A stretch of 64,000 nt of DNA from an uncultured Pelagibacteraceae bacterium (GTDB lineage: Bacteria; Pseudomonadota; Alphaproteobacteria; Pelagibacterales; Pelagibacteraceae). The position numbers were made by a program, and so were the translations under genes. A model generated the notes under the pieces. The model did not search any database and was not told where the DNA came from. It saw nothing but the letters and a program-made list of their open reading frames with translations. This document shows positions 24,779-34,114 of this stretch, in pieces. The stretch is from contig CACJJV010000003.1 of assembly GCA_902593845.1 (NCBI GenBank), positions 1 to 64,000 on the forward strand, read 5' to 3'. Every line of letters starts with the position of its first letter. Position 1 is the stretch's first letter.

Positions 24779-26637
24779 TAATTTGTTTCCTGACATTCAT
24801 ATTTATTTTTTTGTTTATAAAGAATGTAATTTTGACCTTTATACTCCAAACAATAATCAATTAAATTCAGTTCGTTTATTTCATAAAAATTATCATTTTT
24901 ATCTAATATTAAAAAATTTGGATTTGGGTCTAAATTGATGAAATTTTCAAATTCATTTTTCAGTCTTTTAAGCTCCAATTGTGGAATGATTGATTGTTGA
25001 TGAAGAATTGGCGAACTTTTTTTTAAAAACTTTAATTCCTCATCAGTAAATTCCTTCATATTTTTAAATGTTATCATGGAGTTAGCTTGATATTTGTAAA
25101 AGAAAAAAGTTGAAATATTCAAATTCAAATATCTCCAACTTGATTTGTTGTTTTCATTATTTAGAAACTTATCAAAATTTTCATTACTTAGATTAAGTAA
25201 TTTAAAGGCTGAGAAAATATCCTCCTCAATCATTATGTCTGTTTTTGAGCTAAAGAGACCATTAATTAAAGATAGATATTTAACGTCATTCATTATTGCC
25301 CAAATCATAAAATCTGTATTAAAAGTAAGAATTGATATATTTTTAATTTTATCGATGCTTCTTATTTTTTTTGTGACATTATTAAATTCTTTTCTTGAAG
25401 TTTTATAATTAGAGTCTGCGAAATTATTAAGATTTAATGAATAAAAAGAATAACATAAAAAAAATATCAAACTTAAATTAATAATTTTATCAAATTTGAA
25501 AAAAAGAAAGGAATTAAAAAATTTTTCTAAATAAATCATTACAAAAAAAATAAAAAATAATATTCCATTAATTATCATTAAATTATTGAAATGATAAAAA
25601 ACGCATGCTTTGTTAGATATCAATATAAAGAATAAAGGGTTTAAGACTGATGCAACAAATAATATACAAAATAGATTTAAAAATTTCTTGTTTTTATGAT
25701 TTTTAAAATTTATCCAAATTGTTGATAAAATCACACTAAAAAATATGATTATAAAAGTTATTTCAGTAAATTGACTTAAATAAAATTTAAGCAATGTTTG
25801 TTTATACTCCAACGATAAGCCATACACGCATTGTCTAGTAGTAAAATCTTTTTCGTGTAAATATAGATTAATTAAAAAAGGAAGAGAACTTACGAAAAAA
25901 GTAAAGATAAGATATTTATAATATTTAAATTGAGTAATAATATTTTTGATTAAATTTTGTTTATATTTATTAAACAGGATTACTGCTAAAGTTAAACTTT
26001 CTAGAAAAAAATAGTAGTAAAAACTAGATAAACTAAGACCCATTACTAACCCAATTAATGCAAAATTTTTCACATTATATTGATTTTTAAAATACATTTT
26101 TAAAGCTAGGTAAATAAAAGCTAATAAAAATAAATTTGAAATCATTGGCCTGGGAACTCTAAAATTATAAAGATTATCACCATAAATTTTCAAAAATTGA
26201 ATTTCATTTAAAAAACTTAAATTAATTAAAGAGGGAGAAACAAGTATCAATAAAGAACAAAATAATGAAATTTTTTTTGAGAATATAAAGCGATTTATTT
26301 TATAAAGTAATGATATAAAAATAGTTAAAGACAAAAATTCTAAAAAGATAAAAGAATAAAAATTAAATATCTTTAGGAAAATCGCATGTAACAATAAACT
26401 AGAAATTGGAATAGGTATAATTTTTAAATCTTCAATAATTGGATCAAAACTTGAAGTAAAATTTAAGTCTGAGAGGTACTTAATTAATGGATAATAGTAT
26501 TTACCATCTGTAACACTTTCAAATAAAATTTTTACGTCAATTTCCTCTTGAAAAAAATAGAAAGATAAAAACCATTTTACTAAAATTAGAAATAAAGAAA
26601 TATATATAATATATAATTTTTTTAATTTATTAATCAC
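24778..26637 (-). CDS. large polytopic membrane protein, possible lipid-linked-sugar transferase or polymerase
   Basis: This 619-residue protein has about ten or more hydrophobic segments in its first 400 residues, then a soluble C-terminal portion. EIDVKILFESVTDGKYYYPLI between the first two segments resembles the acidic periplasmic loop of GT-C glycosyltransferases. No family is recognised. A polymerase or GT-C transferase using a polyprenyl-phosphate sugar is a reasonable guess in this context. It is followed by the coupled GT4 gene and preceded by a 219-base gap to the divergent fcl-like gene. Confidence 0.5.
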   Translation of the reverse strand: MINKLKKLYIIYISLFLILVKWFLSFYFFQEEIDVKILFESVTDGKYYYPLIKYLSDLNFTSSFDPIIEDLKIIPIPISSLLLHAIFLKIFNFYSFIFLEFLSLTIFISLLYKINRFIFSKKISLFCSLLILVSPSLINLSFLNEIQFLKIYGDNLYNFRVPRPMISNLFLLAFIYLALKMYFKNQYNVKNFALIGLVMGLSLSSFYYYFFLESLTLAVILFNKYKQNLIKNIITQFKYYKYLIFTFFVSSLPFLINLYLHEKDFTTRQCVYGLSLEYKQTLLKFYLSQFTEITFIIIFFSVILSTIWINFKNHKNKKFLNLFCILFVASVLNPLFFILISNKACVFYHFNNLMIINGILFFIFFVMIYLEKFFNSFLFFKFDKIINLSLIFFLCYSFYSLNLNNFADSNYKTSRKEFNNVTKKIRSIDKIKNISILTFNTDFMIWAIMNDVKYLSLINGLFSSKTDIMIEEDIFSAFKLLNLSNENFDKFLNNENNKSSWRYLNLNISTFFFYKYQANSMITFKNMKEFTDEELKFLKKSSPILHQQSIIPQLELKRLKNEFENFINLDPNPNFLILDKNDNFYEINELNLIDYCLEYKGQNYILYKQKNKYECQETN

Positions 26638-26856
26638 TTATTTTTCAAAGTAGTAAATTCTAAATCTTTTAATTCGTATTCGATATTTTATTTTTATTTC
26701 ATTGCTAAATGAGTGGCTAGAGCATTTATTGTTTTTTATAATTGTCATAGCTTATAATTTAGAAAATTTTATTTAAATTGTTTATTTTTGTATTAAAAAA
26801 AAAATATATTTTTTAAATTAAAAATATATAACATTTACAAGTATTTTTAAATAATA

Positions 26857-27828
26857 ATGAAAAGTAAAACCTTAAAAAATTTCAGAATATATGTGGCTGG
26901 ACATAATGGTATGGTTGGCAGAGCGGTAATTAGGTATTTAAAAAAAGAAGGTGTTAAAAATATAATTTTTGCTGACAGAAAAAAAATCAATTTGTTAAAT
27001 AGCAAGGACTTAGAAAAATTTATTAAGTTGAGTAAACCAAATATAATTATAAATTGTGCTGGAAAAGTTGGGGGAATATTGGCAAACGCAAGCTATCCTG
27101 TTGAATTTATAAATGAAAACATCTTTATTCAATTGAATTTGATCAATCTTGCTTATAGGTTCAAAATTAAACATTTTATAAATTTAGGAAGTTCTTGTAT
27201 ATATCCAAAAAATTCTAAACAACCTATTAGAGAACAATATCTGTTATCGAATGAGCTTGAAAAAACTAACGAGGCTTATGCACTTGCAAAAATTGTTGGA
27301 TTGAAAGTTTGTGAATTTTATAATCTACAATATAAAACAGATTTTTTCACTCTTATGCCATGTAATTTATATGGTCCATACGATAATTTTCATTTAAAAA
27401 ATAGTCACTTTATACCCGCATTAATAAAAAAATTTATTGAAGCAAAAAGAAAAAAGAAAAATGTAGTTGAAATTTGGGGCTCAGGTTTACCCCGACGAGA
27501 AGTAATGCATGTAGATGATTTGGCAAATGCAATAGGATTTTTGTTAAAATTAAAGATTAATAATGACAAAAAACTCAAAAAAATTATTAAAACTAATTCA
27601 TTAATAAATGTAGGATCTGGCCAAGAATACCAGATAAAAAGGTTTGCTGAAATTATAAATAAATTAACTTTCTCAAACAAAAAATTAAAATTTAATAAAA
27701 AATTTCCAGATGGCACAAAAAGAAAAATTTTAGATATTTCAATCTTAAAAAAAATTGGATGGAAATCTAAAATTAATCTTTATGATGGTCTAAGAAATAC
27801 AATTAATTGGTACAAAATAAATTACTAG
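26857..27828 (+). CDS. fcl: GDP-L-fucose synthase (WcaG/Fcl family)
   Basis: This 323-residue SDR shows the canonical family motifs: VAGHNGMVGRAVIRYL, NCAGKVGGI, LGSSCIYPKNSKQPIREQ, Tyr-x3-Lys in EAYALAK, MPCNLYGPYDNF and EVMHVDDLANA, with FPDGTKRKILD near the end. Such enzymes epimerise at C3 and C5 and reduce C4 of GDP-4-keto-6-deoxymannose to GDP-L-fucose. The product of gmd at 34111 is a likely substrate. A ColC-type role in the GDP-colitose pathway is an alternative, given the His-type dehydratase at 37559. Length and motif completeness are normal. Confidence 0.86.
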   Translation: MKSKTLKNFRIYVAGHNGMVGRAVIRYLKKEGVKNIIFADRKKINLLNSKDLEKFIKLSKPNIIINCAGKVGGILANASYPVEFINENIFIQLNLINLAYRFKIKHFINLGSSCIYPKNSKQPIREQYLLSNELEKTNEAYALAKIVGLKVCEFYNLQYKTDFFTLMPCNLYGPYDNFHLKNSHFIPALIKKFIEAKRKKKNVVEIWGSGLPRREVMHVDDLANAIGFLLKLKINNDKKLKKIIKTNSLINVGSGQEYQIKRFAEIINKLTFSNKKLKFNKKFPDGTKRKILDISILKKIGWKSKINLYDGLRNTINWYKINY

Positions 27829-27864
27829 TGAATATAATTTAATTAGAATTAGTAGATTATAGAT

Positions 27865-28695
27865 TTGAAAAAAAAAGAATTAAAAAGAAAATTTAGTAAA
27901 AAAGCTAGATTAGGTGGTTTATGGTTAAGATCTTTCAAGAAAAAAGATAAAAAAAAATTTCCTTTAATTTCAATAATAATGCCAAATTTCAAATCTAAAA
28001 ATTTGGAAGATTCAATTAAATCAGTTTTGAAGCAAAGTTATAAGAATGTAGAGTTAATCTTAGTAGATGGAGACTCTGGAAACAAAACTATAAAAATTCT
28101 TAAGAGATATAATAATAAGATTGATTTTTGGATTAGTGAAAAGGATAAAGGTATGTGGGATGCGTGGAATAAAGGTTTAAAATTGGCTACGGGCAGGTTT
28201 GTAGGAATAGTCGACTCATCTAATAAACTATATCCAAATGCAATGAAAACTCTTTCTAATTATATTAAAAAATATAAAGATTTAGATTTTGTTTGCGGAA
28301 CAGTCAAAAAAGATGGAAGGATTTATGCTGGTTTTAATCCAAAAAAAATAACAATAAAATTTAATATAATACCGTCCTCAGTGGTTGGTTTTTATATTAA
28401 AAAATCCTCTTTAAAAAAAGTAGGATATTTGAATCTAAAATATAAGATACAAGCAGATTATGATTTATTATATAGAATGATTGTAAAACATAATCTTAAA
28501 GGAATTCATTCCTCTGGAGATGAAGTTTTTGGTGATTTAGGAGAAAGTGGTTTTTCTAAAAAACACAATTTTTGGGAAGTGTTGTCTAATGAAATTATTA
28601 TTAGAAATGATAATGGCCAAAATAAGTTAGTTTTGTTGTACATAATCGTAGGCAGAAGTTTGAGAAAATTTTTTAATATTTTATTTAGATTGTGA
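27865..28695 (+). CDS. family 2 glycosyltransferase with altered DxD motif
   Basis: The start is a TTG at 27865. The 276-residue protein has the GT2 opening SIIMPNFKSKNLEDSIKSVL and ELILVDGDSGNKTIKIL. It closely parallels the paralogue at 29758 up to the C-terminal IQADYDLLYRMI. Where the paralogue has Asn-Ser-Asp-Asp (the metal-binding DxD region), this protein has Asp117-Ser-Ser-Asn120, so the key acidic residue is lost. It may be catalytically impaired, have a changed metal site, or act as a partner. It overlaps the next gene by four bases (GTGA). Confidence 0.75.
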   Translation: MKKKELKRKFSKKARLGGLWLRSFKKKDKKKFPLISIIMPNFKSKNLEDSIKSVLKQSYKNVELILVDGDSGNKTIKILKRYNNKIDFWISEKDKGMWDAWNKGLKLATGRFVGIVDSSNKLYPNAMKTLSNYIKKYKDLDFVCGTVKKDGRIYAGFNPKKITIKFNIIPSSVVGFYIKKSSLKKVGYLNLKYKIQADYDLLYRMIVKHNLKGIHSSGDEVFGDLGESGFSKKHNFWEVLSNEIIIRNDNGQNKLVLLYIIVGRSLRKFFNILFRL

Positions 28696-29771
28696 GTAAA
28701 AAGGTAATTTTTTATATTCCTTCAATTGAAGGCGGCGGTGTTGAAAAAAATTTATATTCATTAATTAAATATTTACCTAAACATATCGGGAAAATTTGTA
28801 TTGTTACAGCAAATAAGAAGAGTCATAATTTTAAAGATATAAAATATATTTGTCCTAACTCAAATTATTGGAATAAAAAAAGTCGAATTTTAAAAAATAT
28901 TATTTGTATTTATTTGTTAATTAAAAATTTTTGGTATTCAAAAGCTATAATTTTATCTTTTCAATCAAACATAACTTCTATAATTATATCCAAATTTTTT
29001 AGGTTTAAGGTACTAATAAGACTTAATACAAGTCTGAATAAATATCTAAATAATTACTATAAAAGAATTTTTTTTAAATTTTTCTATTCTTTATCTGACG
29101 CTATAATTGTAAATTCAAAATTTTTTCAGAAAGAATTAAATGAACTTAATTTAAAATCTCATTTGATCTATAATATGAACAATTACGATAAGAAGAAAAA
29201 AAAATTGGATTTTTTTAAAAAATTTAAAGGATTAAAAATATTAAATATTGCTAGATTAACTGATCAGAAAGATCAAATTACACTAATCAAAAGTTTAAAA
29301 ATTTTAAAGAAAGGTAATATAGATTTTAGATGTAGTATTATTGGAAGAGGTGCAAATAAACATATATTAATAAATGAAATAAATAAGCTCAAGTTAAATC
29401 AAAATATCAAACTCATTGGTTATAAAAATCATGCTGAACAATTTATTTCTCAATCTGATATTTTTGTTTTGTCCTCAAAATTTGAGGGTCTTCCGAATGT
29501 ACTTATTGAATCTCAAAAATATGGTGTGCCTATTATATCAAGTAATTGTCCGACAGGACCAAAAGAAATATTAATGAATGGTAAGCTGGGAGAATTATTT
29601 CCAGTTGGTAATTATGATGTCTTAGCAAAAAAACTGTTGAATTTTTACAAAAACAGAAAAATTTTAAAAATAAAATCCTCTAATGCAATAAAGTATTTGA
29701 AAAGATTTGATCCAATAATAAATTCAAAAAAATATTCTAATTTGATTTTAAAAGAGTATGAAAAACTTTAA
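28692..29771 (+). CDS. glycosyltransferase family 4 (GT-B) protein
   Basis: This 359-residue protein starts at a GTG that overlaps the previous stop. GGGVEKNLYSLIKYL is a typical GT4 N-terminal loop. ILNIARLTDQKDQITLI, IIGRGANKHILINEI and the EX7E motif EGLPNVLIE followed by GVPIISSNCPTGPKEIL mark the donor domain. The latter segment is common in N-acetylgalactosamine transferases such as PglA/PglJ-type enzymes. It lies between the two GT2 paralogues in a tightly packed run of four transferase genes. Confidence 0.86.
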   Translation: MSKKVIFYIPSIEGGGVEKNLYSLIKYLPKHIGKICIVTANKKSHNFKDIKYICPNSNYWNKKSRILKNIICIYLLIKNFWYSKAIILSFQSNITSIIISKFFRFKVLIRLNTSLNKYLNNYYKRIFFKFFYSLSDAIIVNSKFFQKELNELNLKSHLIYNMNNYDKKKKKLDFFKKFKGLKILNIARLTDQKDQITLIKSLKILKKGNIDFRCSIIGRGANKHILINEINKLKLNQNIKLIGYKNHAEQFISQSDIFVLSSKFEGLPNVLIESQKYGVPIISSNCPTGPKEILMNGKLGELFPVGNYDVLAKKLLNFYKNRKILKIKSSNAIKYLKRFDPIINSKKYSNLILKEYEKL

Positions 29772-30495
29772 AATATCTATTATCACTGTAACGAAAAATT
29801 CAGAAAAGTTTTTACTTCAAAACATTTTAAGCGTTAAATCCCAAAATTATAGAAATTTTGAACATATAATCGTTGATGGTAACTCTATAGACAATACAAT
29901 CAAAATCATTAATTCTCATAAAAGATCTGTAAAACTTATAAAAAATAAAAATGATAGGGGTTTATATCATGCAATGAATGTTGGGATAAAAAATTCAACT
30001 GGAGATATTATAGGTATACTAAACTCTGATGATATTTATTTTAAAAATACATTAAAAATAGTCAATCAGTATTTTAATAGACATAAAGATTTAGATTTTT
30101 TATTTGGAAGTGTTTATAAATACAAACTTTTATCAGGCTATAATCCAAAAATCATTAATTGGAGTTTCGGATTTTATACTACTCATTCTGTAGGTTTTTT
30201 TATAAAAAAAAAATCTCAATTAAATGTAGGTCTTTATAATTTAAAATATAATTATTCTGCAGATTATGATTTGTTTTTGAGAATGATAAAAAAATTTAAA
30301 TTAAAGGGATTATCAACAAAAAAAAATGAGATTTTTGGGAAGTTTAGACCAGGAGGCCTCTCATCAAAAATAAATTTTTTAGATTATTTGCGAGAATGCA
30401 ATAAGATTAGACTTAATAATGGTCAAAATCCATTCCAGGTTTACATAATTTTTATATTAAGAATTTTAAAAAATTTAAAAAAAGTTATAATATGA
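29758..30495 (+). CDS. family 2 glycosyltransferase
   Basis: This 245-residue WcaA-like transferase has SIITVTKNSEKFLLQNILSV, HIIVDGNSIDNTI, DRGLYHAMNVGIKNSTGDI and the complete Asn-Ser-Asp91-Asp92 metal site in GILNSDDIY. The ADYDLFLRMI acceptor-side motif is present. It starts 14 bases inside the upstream GT4 gene and overlaps the next GT2 by four bases. It is the intact counterpart of the gene at 27865. It should add a hexose or HexNAc from a nucleotide sugar in the cytoplasm. Confidence 0.87.
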   Translation: MKNFKISIITVTKNSEKFLLQNILSVKSQNYRNFEHIIVDGNSIDNTIKIINSHKRSVKLIKNKNDRGLYHAMNVGIKNSTGDIIGILNSDDIYFKNTLKIVNQYFNRHKDLDFLFGSVYKYKLLSGYNPKIINWSFGFYTTHSVGFFIKKKSQLNVGLYNLKYNYSADYDLFLRMIKKFKLKGLSTKKNEIFGKFRPGGLSSKINFLDYLRECNKIRLNNGQNPFQVYIIFILRILKNLKKVII

Positions 30496-31376
30496 ATATC
30501 TATATTTGCTCTCTTCTAAGTAAAAAAAATTTAAAATTTTTAAAATCTCATCTAAATTCATTAAACAGTTTAAAGATACCAAGTAATTGTAATCTCAATA
30601 TGGTATTCGTCATAAATCCAAAAATTTATTTTACCAGAAATCTACTTAAAAATTTATTAAATGATAAAGATTATTCTATTCTTTTAAGTGTCAAAGATAA
30701 TATTCCAGATTCTCGTAATGTTTTTCTTAAATTTATAAAAAATAAAGATTTCCAATATGCTGGATTTTTAGACGACGACTGTTTAGTAGATATAAATTGG
30801 CTTCTTAATATGATGAAGTTTGTTAATCAAAATGATTGTGACATAGTTGGTGGTCCCCAAAAACACAAAGTTAAGAATGATATTTTCACAGATTATTATA
30901 ATTGTTTAGAGCCAGATAGATCTCATGGTAAATCAGTAAAGTGGATTGCAACAAATAATTGTTTTTTTTCGAAAAAAATTTTTATTAAGACAAAAGTTTT
31001 TTTTAATCCAAAACTTGCTAGAGTAGGTGGGAGCGATCAATTATTTTTTAGTCAGTTAAATAAAAAAAGATTTATAATCAAGTGGAATAAAAAATCATTT
31101 ATTACTGAAAATTTTAGTCATGAAAGAGAAAAAAGGGCGTGGTTTTTGAGGAGAAATTTGAGGTATGGATATTCTGGAAATATAATTGATAAAGAAATAT
31201 ATGGGAAAATAAGTATAATAATGATCTTATTTAAATTAGTATATTTAGTAGGCAGTGCATTCTTACTAATAATAATTCCATCTCGTAAAAATTATATTAA
31301 AGCTCTTTTTTTATTACTTAAAGCTTTAGGAAGATTGATAGGATTGCTTAATTACAAACCTAAAAAATATATATAA
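30492..31376 (+). CDS. family 2 glycosyltransferase with C-terminal membrane segment
   Basis: This 294-residue protein resembles rhamnosyl/glucosyl GT2 enzymes. It has an N-terminal ICSLLSKKNL loop, FVINPK, the triple Asp motif in AGFLDDDCLVD, GGPQKHK and GGSDQLFFSQL. A basic region with RRNLRYGYSGNI precedes a hydrophobic segment near residues 245-265 that probably anchors it to the inner membrane. It overlaps the previous gene by four bases and converges with a membrane protein gene, overlapping it by 25 bases. Confidence 0.8.
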   Translation: MNIYICSLLSKKNLKFLKSHLNSLNSLKIPSNCNLNMVFVINPKIYFTRNLLKNLLNDKDYSILLSVKDNIPDSRNVFLKFIKNKDFQYAGFLDDDCLVDINWLLNMMKFVNQNDCDIVGGPQKHKVKNDIFTDYYNCLEPDRSHGKSVKWIATNNCFFSKKIFIKTKVFFNPKLARVGGSDQLFFSQLNKKRFIIKWNKKSFITENFSHEREKRAWFLRRNLRYGYSGNIIDKEIYGKISIIMILFKLVYLVGSAFLLIIIPSRKNYIKALFLLLKALGRLIGLLNYKPKKYI

Positions 31377-32695
31377 TTCGATGCAAAATAATAAATACAG
31401 AAATAAAAAAAGATTATATAATTACTTTTTCTTATTGATTTTGAAATTTTATATTTATCAAAAAAGTTTAAAAAAATAATATAAAACATTGGCTCAAAAT
31501 ATTTTTGAAAAATATAAAAGCCTGTACTAAAAGTAACTAATAACAAAACTACCAGAATGTAATTTGATATTGTATTTTGACTAAAATATAAAATAAAATA
31601 GATTCCGAAAAAAGCAATTGGAATAACTAAATAAGGATTATTTAATAAAAAATATGAAATTTTTAAAATTATTCCACCTCCAACATTACCATTATAAATA
31701 AAATTTATACTACATAGAAATGTAACGATTAAACTTATAAAAAAAATTTTTTTATCAAAAAGATAGTATAAGTTAAATTTGGGATTATTATCATTATTTA
31801 TAATTGTCTGTATAACAAATGGCACTAGATAAAAAAAAATCATTGAAGCACTAACTAAAATAGCAGAATTAAAGTTTGTAATATTTTGTTTTACACCAAA
31901 GAATAAAAGGGGGTTCAAGAATAAAAAATACACACCTGGAATTGCACAAAAAATAATAAATAATAATATATAGGTAAATCTCTTTAAACTTATCTTGTTT
32001 ATTAAAAAAATTAAAAGGTACACAAAGAAAAAAACATAAAATTGTTTTGTATAACAAGCTAAAGCAAAGAAAATTATAGAAATAACTAATTTAAAATTTT
32101 CTTTAAAATTTGTTTTAATAAAAGAATTTAAATAAAAAATCCCAAAAGAGAAAAAAATCAGAGCAGTATTGTGGTTATTACCCCATATTGCAGAGTATTG
32201 AAAAACGGGAAAAATCAATATTAGTGAAGATAATGTAAGAATTATTGATCTATCTAAATTTTCAAAACGCTTTTTAAGTGAAAAGTATAATATTAAAGGC
32301 AGAGATAATGAAATTACTAGTACAGTAATTAAGTAAACATTTAAAGAATTGATAAAACTAAATTGTGAAAATATTAAGTGATGTAGAGGATAATTAATCA
32401 AATTTGTGTCTTCACCTAATGATAAAATAAAAAGATTATTCAGATCTTTTTTTAAAGAAATTATGTACTTCCAGTGAGTAGCTAAATCATTTACAACTCC
32501 CCCAGCTTTTGTTTGAATATCTTGGTCAAGCAAGTATTGATTATAAGCAAATGTTCCAAGAATATTTGATAAATTGATTTTTAATAAAAAACTTAATAAT
32601 AATGTTGTAATAAATAGAGTTGTAAATATCCAAATAAAATATCTATTTATTAAGATTTTATCTATTATGTTAAAAAAAAATTTCATATCAATCAT
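31352..32695 (-). CDS. polytopic membrane protein, GT-C-like transferase candidate
   Basis: This 447-residue protein is mostly hydrophobic with about ten membrane segments. A soluble loop after the first segment holds DIQTKAGGVVNDLATHWKYI, an Asp-containing stretch reminiscent of the first periplasmic loop of GT-C enzymes. No specific family is recognised. It may transfer a sugar from polyprenyl phosphate to the glycan or act in export. Its start codon lies within the start region of the divergent GT2 gene (32667), so the two 5' ends overlap by 29 bases. Confidence 0.5.
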   Translation of the reverse strand: MIDMKFFFNIIDKILINRYFIWIFTTLFITTLLLSFLLKINLSNILGTFAYNQYLLDQDIQTKAGGVVNDLATHWKYIISLKKDLNNLFILSLGEDTNLINYPLHHLIFSQFSFINSLNVYLITVLVISLSLPLILYFSLKKRFENLDRSIILTLSSLILIFPVFQYSAIWGNNHNTALIFFSFGIFYLNSFIKTNFKENFKLVISIIFFALACYTKQFYVFFFVYLLIFLINKISLKRFTYILLFIIFCAIPGVYFLFLNPLLFFGVKQNITNFNSAILVSASMIFFYLVPFVIQTIINNDNNPKFNLYYLFDKKIFFISLIVTFLCSINFIYNGNVGGGIILKISYFLLNNPYLVIPIAFFGIYFILYFSQNTISNYILVVLLLVTFSTGFYIFQKYFEPMFYIIFLNFFDKYKISKSIRKSNYIIFFYFCIYYFASNYIYFLGL

Positions 32696-33440
32696 TATAC
32701 CTTATCACAAAAAAAAAATTTTTTTTAAAGAAACAATCCAGTCTATTAATAAACAATCTTATAAAAATTTTGAAGTAATAATTATTTATGACGATTCTGA
32801 TAAGTCAGAATTAAACCATGTAAAGAAAATAATGAATAATTTTAAGTTTGAAAAAAAATTATTAATAAATGATAGAATTTTAGGCGCTGGACTATCTAGA
32901 AATAAAGGAATTAAAGTTTCGAAGGGTGAATATATAGCTTTTTGTGATGCTGATGATTTATGGAATAAAGATAAACTTAAAATACAACTAGATTTTATGA
33001 AAAAAGAAAATTTATTATTTTCACATTCAAATTACTTTATAATTAATAATACCTCTAAAAAAATTGGTAGTTTTAAAGTCCCAAAAATTATTTCATATAA
33101 TCAATTAATTAAGAGCTGTGATATCGGATTATCATCAGTCATGATCTCTAAATCATTGATGAAAAAAAACAGCTTTTCTAATTTAAAAACTAAAGAGGAT
33201 TATTTATTATGGATAAAATTAATTAGGCATTTAAAAAATTTTAAAAGTATCAATAAAAACTTAGTTTATTGGAGATATTTAAAAAATTCTCTTTCATCTT
33301 CAAGTATCCAAAAAATAATAGATGCATTTAGGTTATATAGAAATTATTTAAACTTTAGTTTTTTATTTTCAATATTCTGTATGTTAAGATTGAGTTTTTA
33401 TGCTTTAATAAAAAAAATTATCATGTATTTAAAAGTTTAA
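32667..33440 (+). CDS. family 2 glycosyltransferase
   Basis: The frame extends back to 32574, but that part lies in the divergent gene and lacks GT2 character; the ATG at 32667 (MLKKNFISIIIPYHKK) is chosen. The product is about 257 residues, with NFEVIIIYDDSDKSE, a GAGLSRNKGIKVSKGEYIAF segment and the metal site Asp-Ala-Asp-Asp in FCDADDLWNKDK. TKEDYLLWIKL supplies the acceptor-side motif. All core GT2 features are intact. A hydrophobic C-terminal stretch may associate with the membrane. The stop overlaps the next start by one base. Confidence 0.82.
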   Translation: MLKKNFISIIIPYHKKKIFFKETIQSINKQSYKNFEVIIIYDDSDKSELNHVKKIMNNFKFEKKLLINDRILGAGLSRNKGIKVSKGEYIAFCDADDLWNKDKLKIQLDFMKKENLLFSHSNYFIINNTSKKIGSFKVPKIISYNQLIKSCDIGLSSVMISKSLMKKNSFSNLKTKEDYLLWIKLIRHLKNFKSINKNLVYWRYLKNSLSSSSIQKIIDAFRLYRNYLNFSFLFSIFCMLRLSFYALIKKIIMYLKV

Positions 33441-34114
33441 TGAACAATTTAACTTTAGTAATTCCAGCAAAATTTGAGTCTACAACGCTTCCAATAGTTT
33501 TAAAAGAAATCAGTGAGCTTAACCTTAATTGTAAAAAAATTGTAGTAGTGCCAAAATATGATGAAGAAACATTGAAAGTTTTAGAGAAAAGTGATTGTCA
33601 GATCTTAATACAAAAGGGAGAGGGATTTGGTAATGCTCTTATTGAGGGTCTTAATCATTCCACTACTGAGTATTCTTGTATATTTAATGCTGACGGATCA
33701 TTTGATCCAAAATATTTAAATCAAATGTTGAAAAGAAATGAGGATAATTTTGAATTTGTATTTAGTACTAGATATAAAAAACCTGGGGGAAGTGATGATG
33801 ATACTTTCTTGACATTTATTGGAAATTACTTTTTTACTTTTTTATGTAAAGTTTTATTCAGACTTAATATTTCAGATGTCCTTTATACTTATGTTATGGG
33901 TAAAACGACTGCATTCCAAGATTTAAATTTAAAGTATAATGATTTTACTTTTTGTATAGAACTGCCAATAAAGGCTAAATTTAAATCTTTAAGAATGTGT
34001 GATATCCCATCTTACGAAAGACCAAGAATTAGTGGAAAAAAGAAAGTAAATGAGTTAAGGGATGGATTTCTAATTTTAATTTCTATATTAAGATTATTTA
34101 TATTTAAAAAATGA
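33440..34114 (+). CDS. family 2 glycosyltransferase, polyprenyl-phosphate sugar synthase-like
   Basis: This 224-residue protein has [33 protein letters not shown] and the metal site in [15 protein letters not shown], where the usual Asp-Ala-Asp reads Asn-Ala-Asp. [14 protein letters not shown] and a weakly hydrophobic [14 protein letters not shown] follow, as in DPM1-like enzymes. It may load a sugar onto polyprenyl phosphate for the large membrane transferases nearby. It overlaps the gmd gene by four bases, suggesting co-translation with GDP-sugar synthesis. Confidence 0.78.
   Translation: MNNLTLVIPAKFESTTLPIVLKEISELNLNCKKIVVVPKYDEETLKVLEKSDCQILIQKGEGFGNALIEGLNHSTTEYSCIFNADGSFDPKYLNQMLKRNEDNFEFVFSTRYKKPGGSDDDTFLTFIGNYFFTFLCKVLFRLNISDVLYTYVMGKTTAFQDLNLKYNDFTFCIELPIKAKFKSLRMCDIPSYERPRISGKKKVNELRDGFLILISILRLFIFKK

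Noticed and set aside
25145-25408. Plus-strand ORF of 87 codons inside the 619-residue membrane protein gene
   Set aside because: Antisense of a hydrophobic coding region often stays open in AT-rich DNA; no independent support.
26804-26829. Inverted repeat ATATATTTTT / AAAAATATAT before the fcl gene
   Set aside because: It consists only of A and T in a 219-base AT-rich gap, so it is likely by chance; it lacks the GC stem of a terminator and I see no other feature in the gap.
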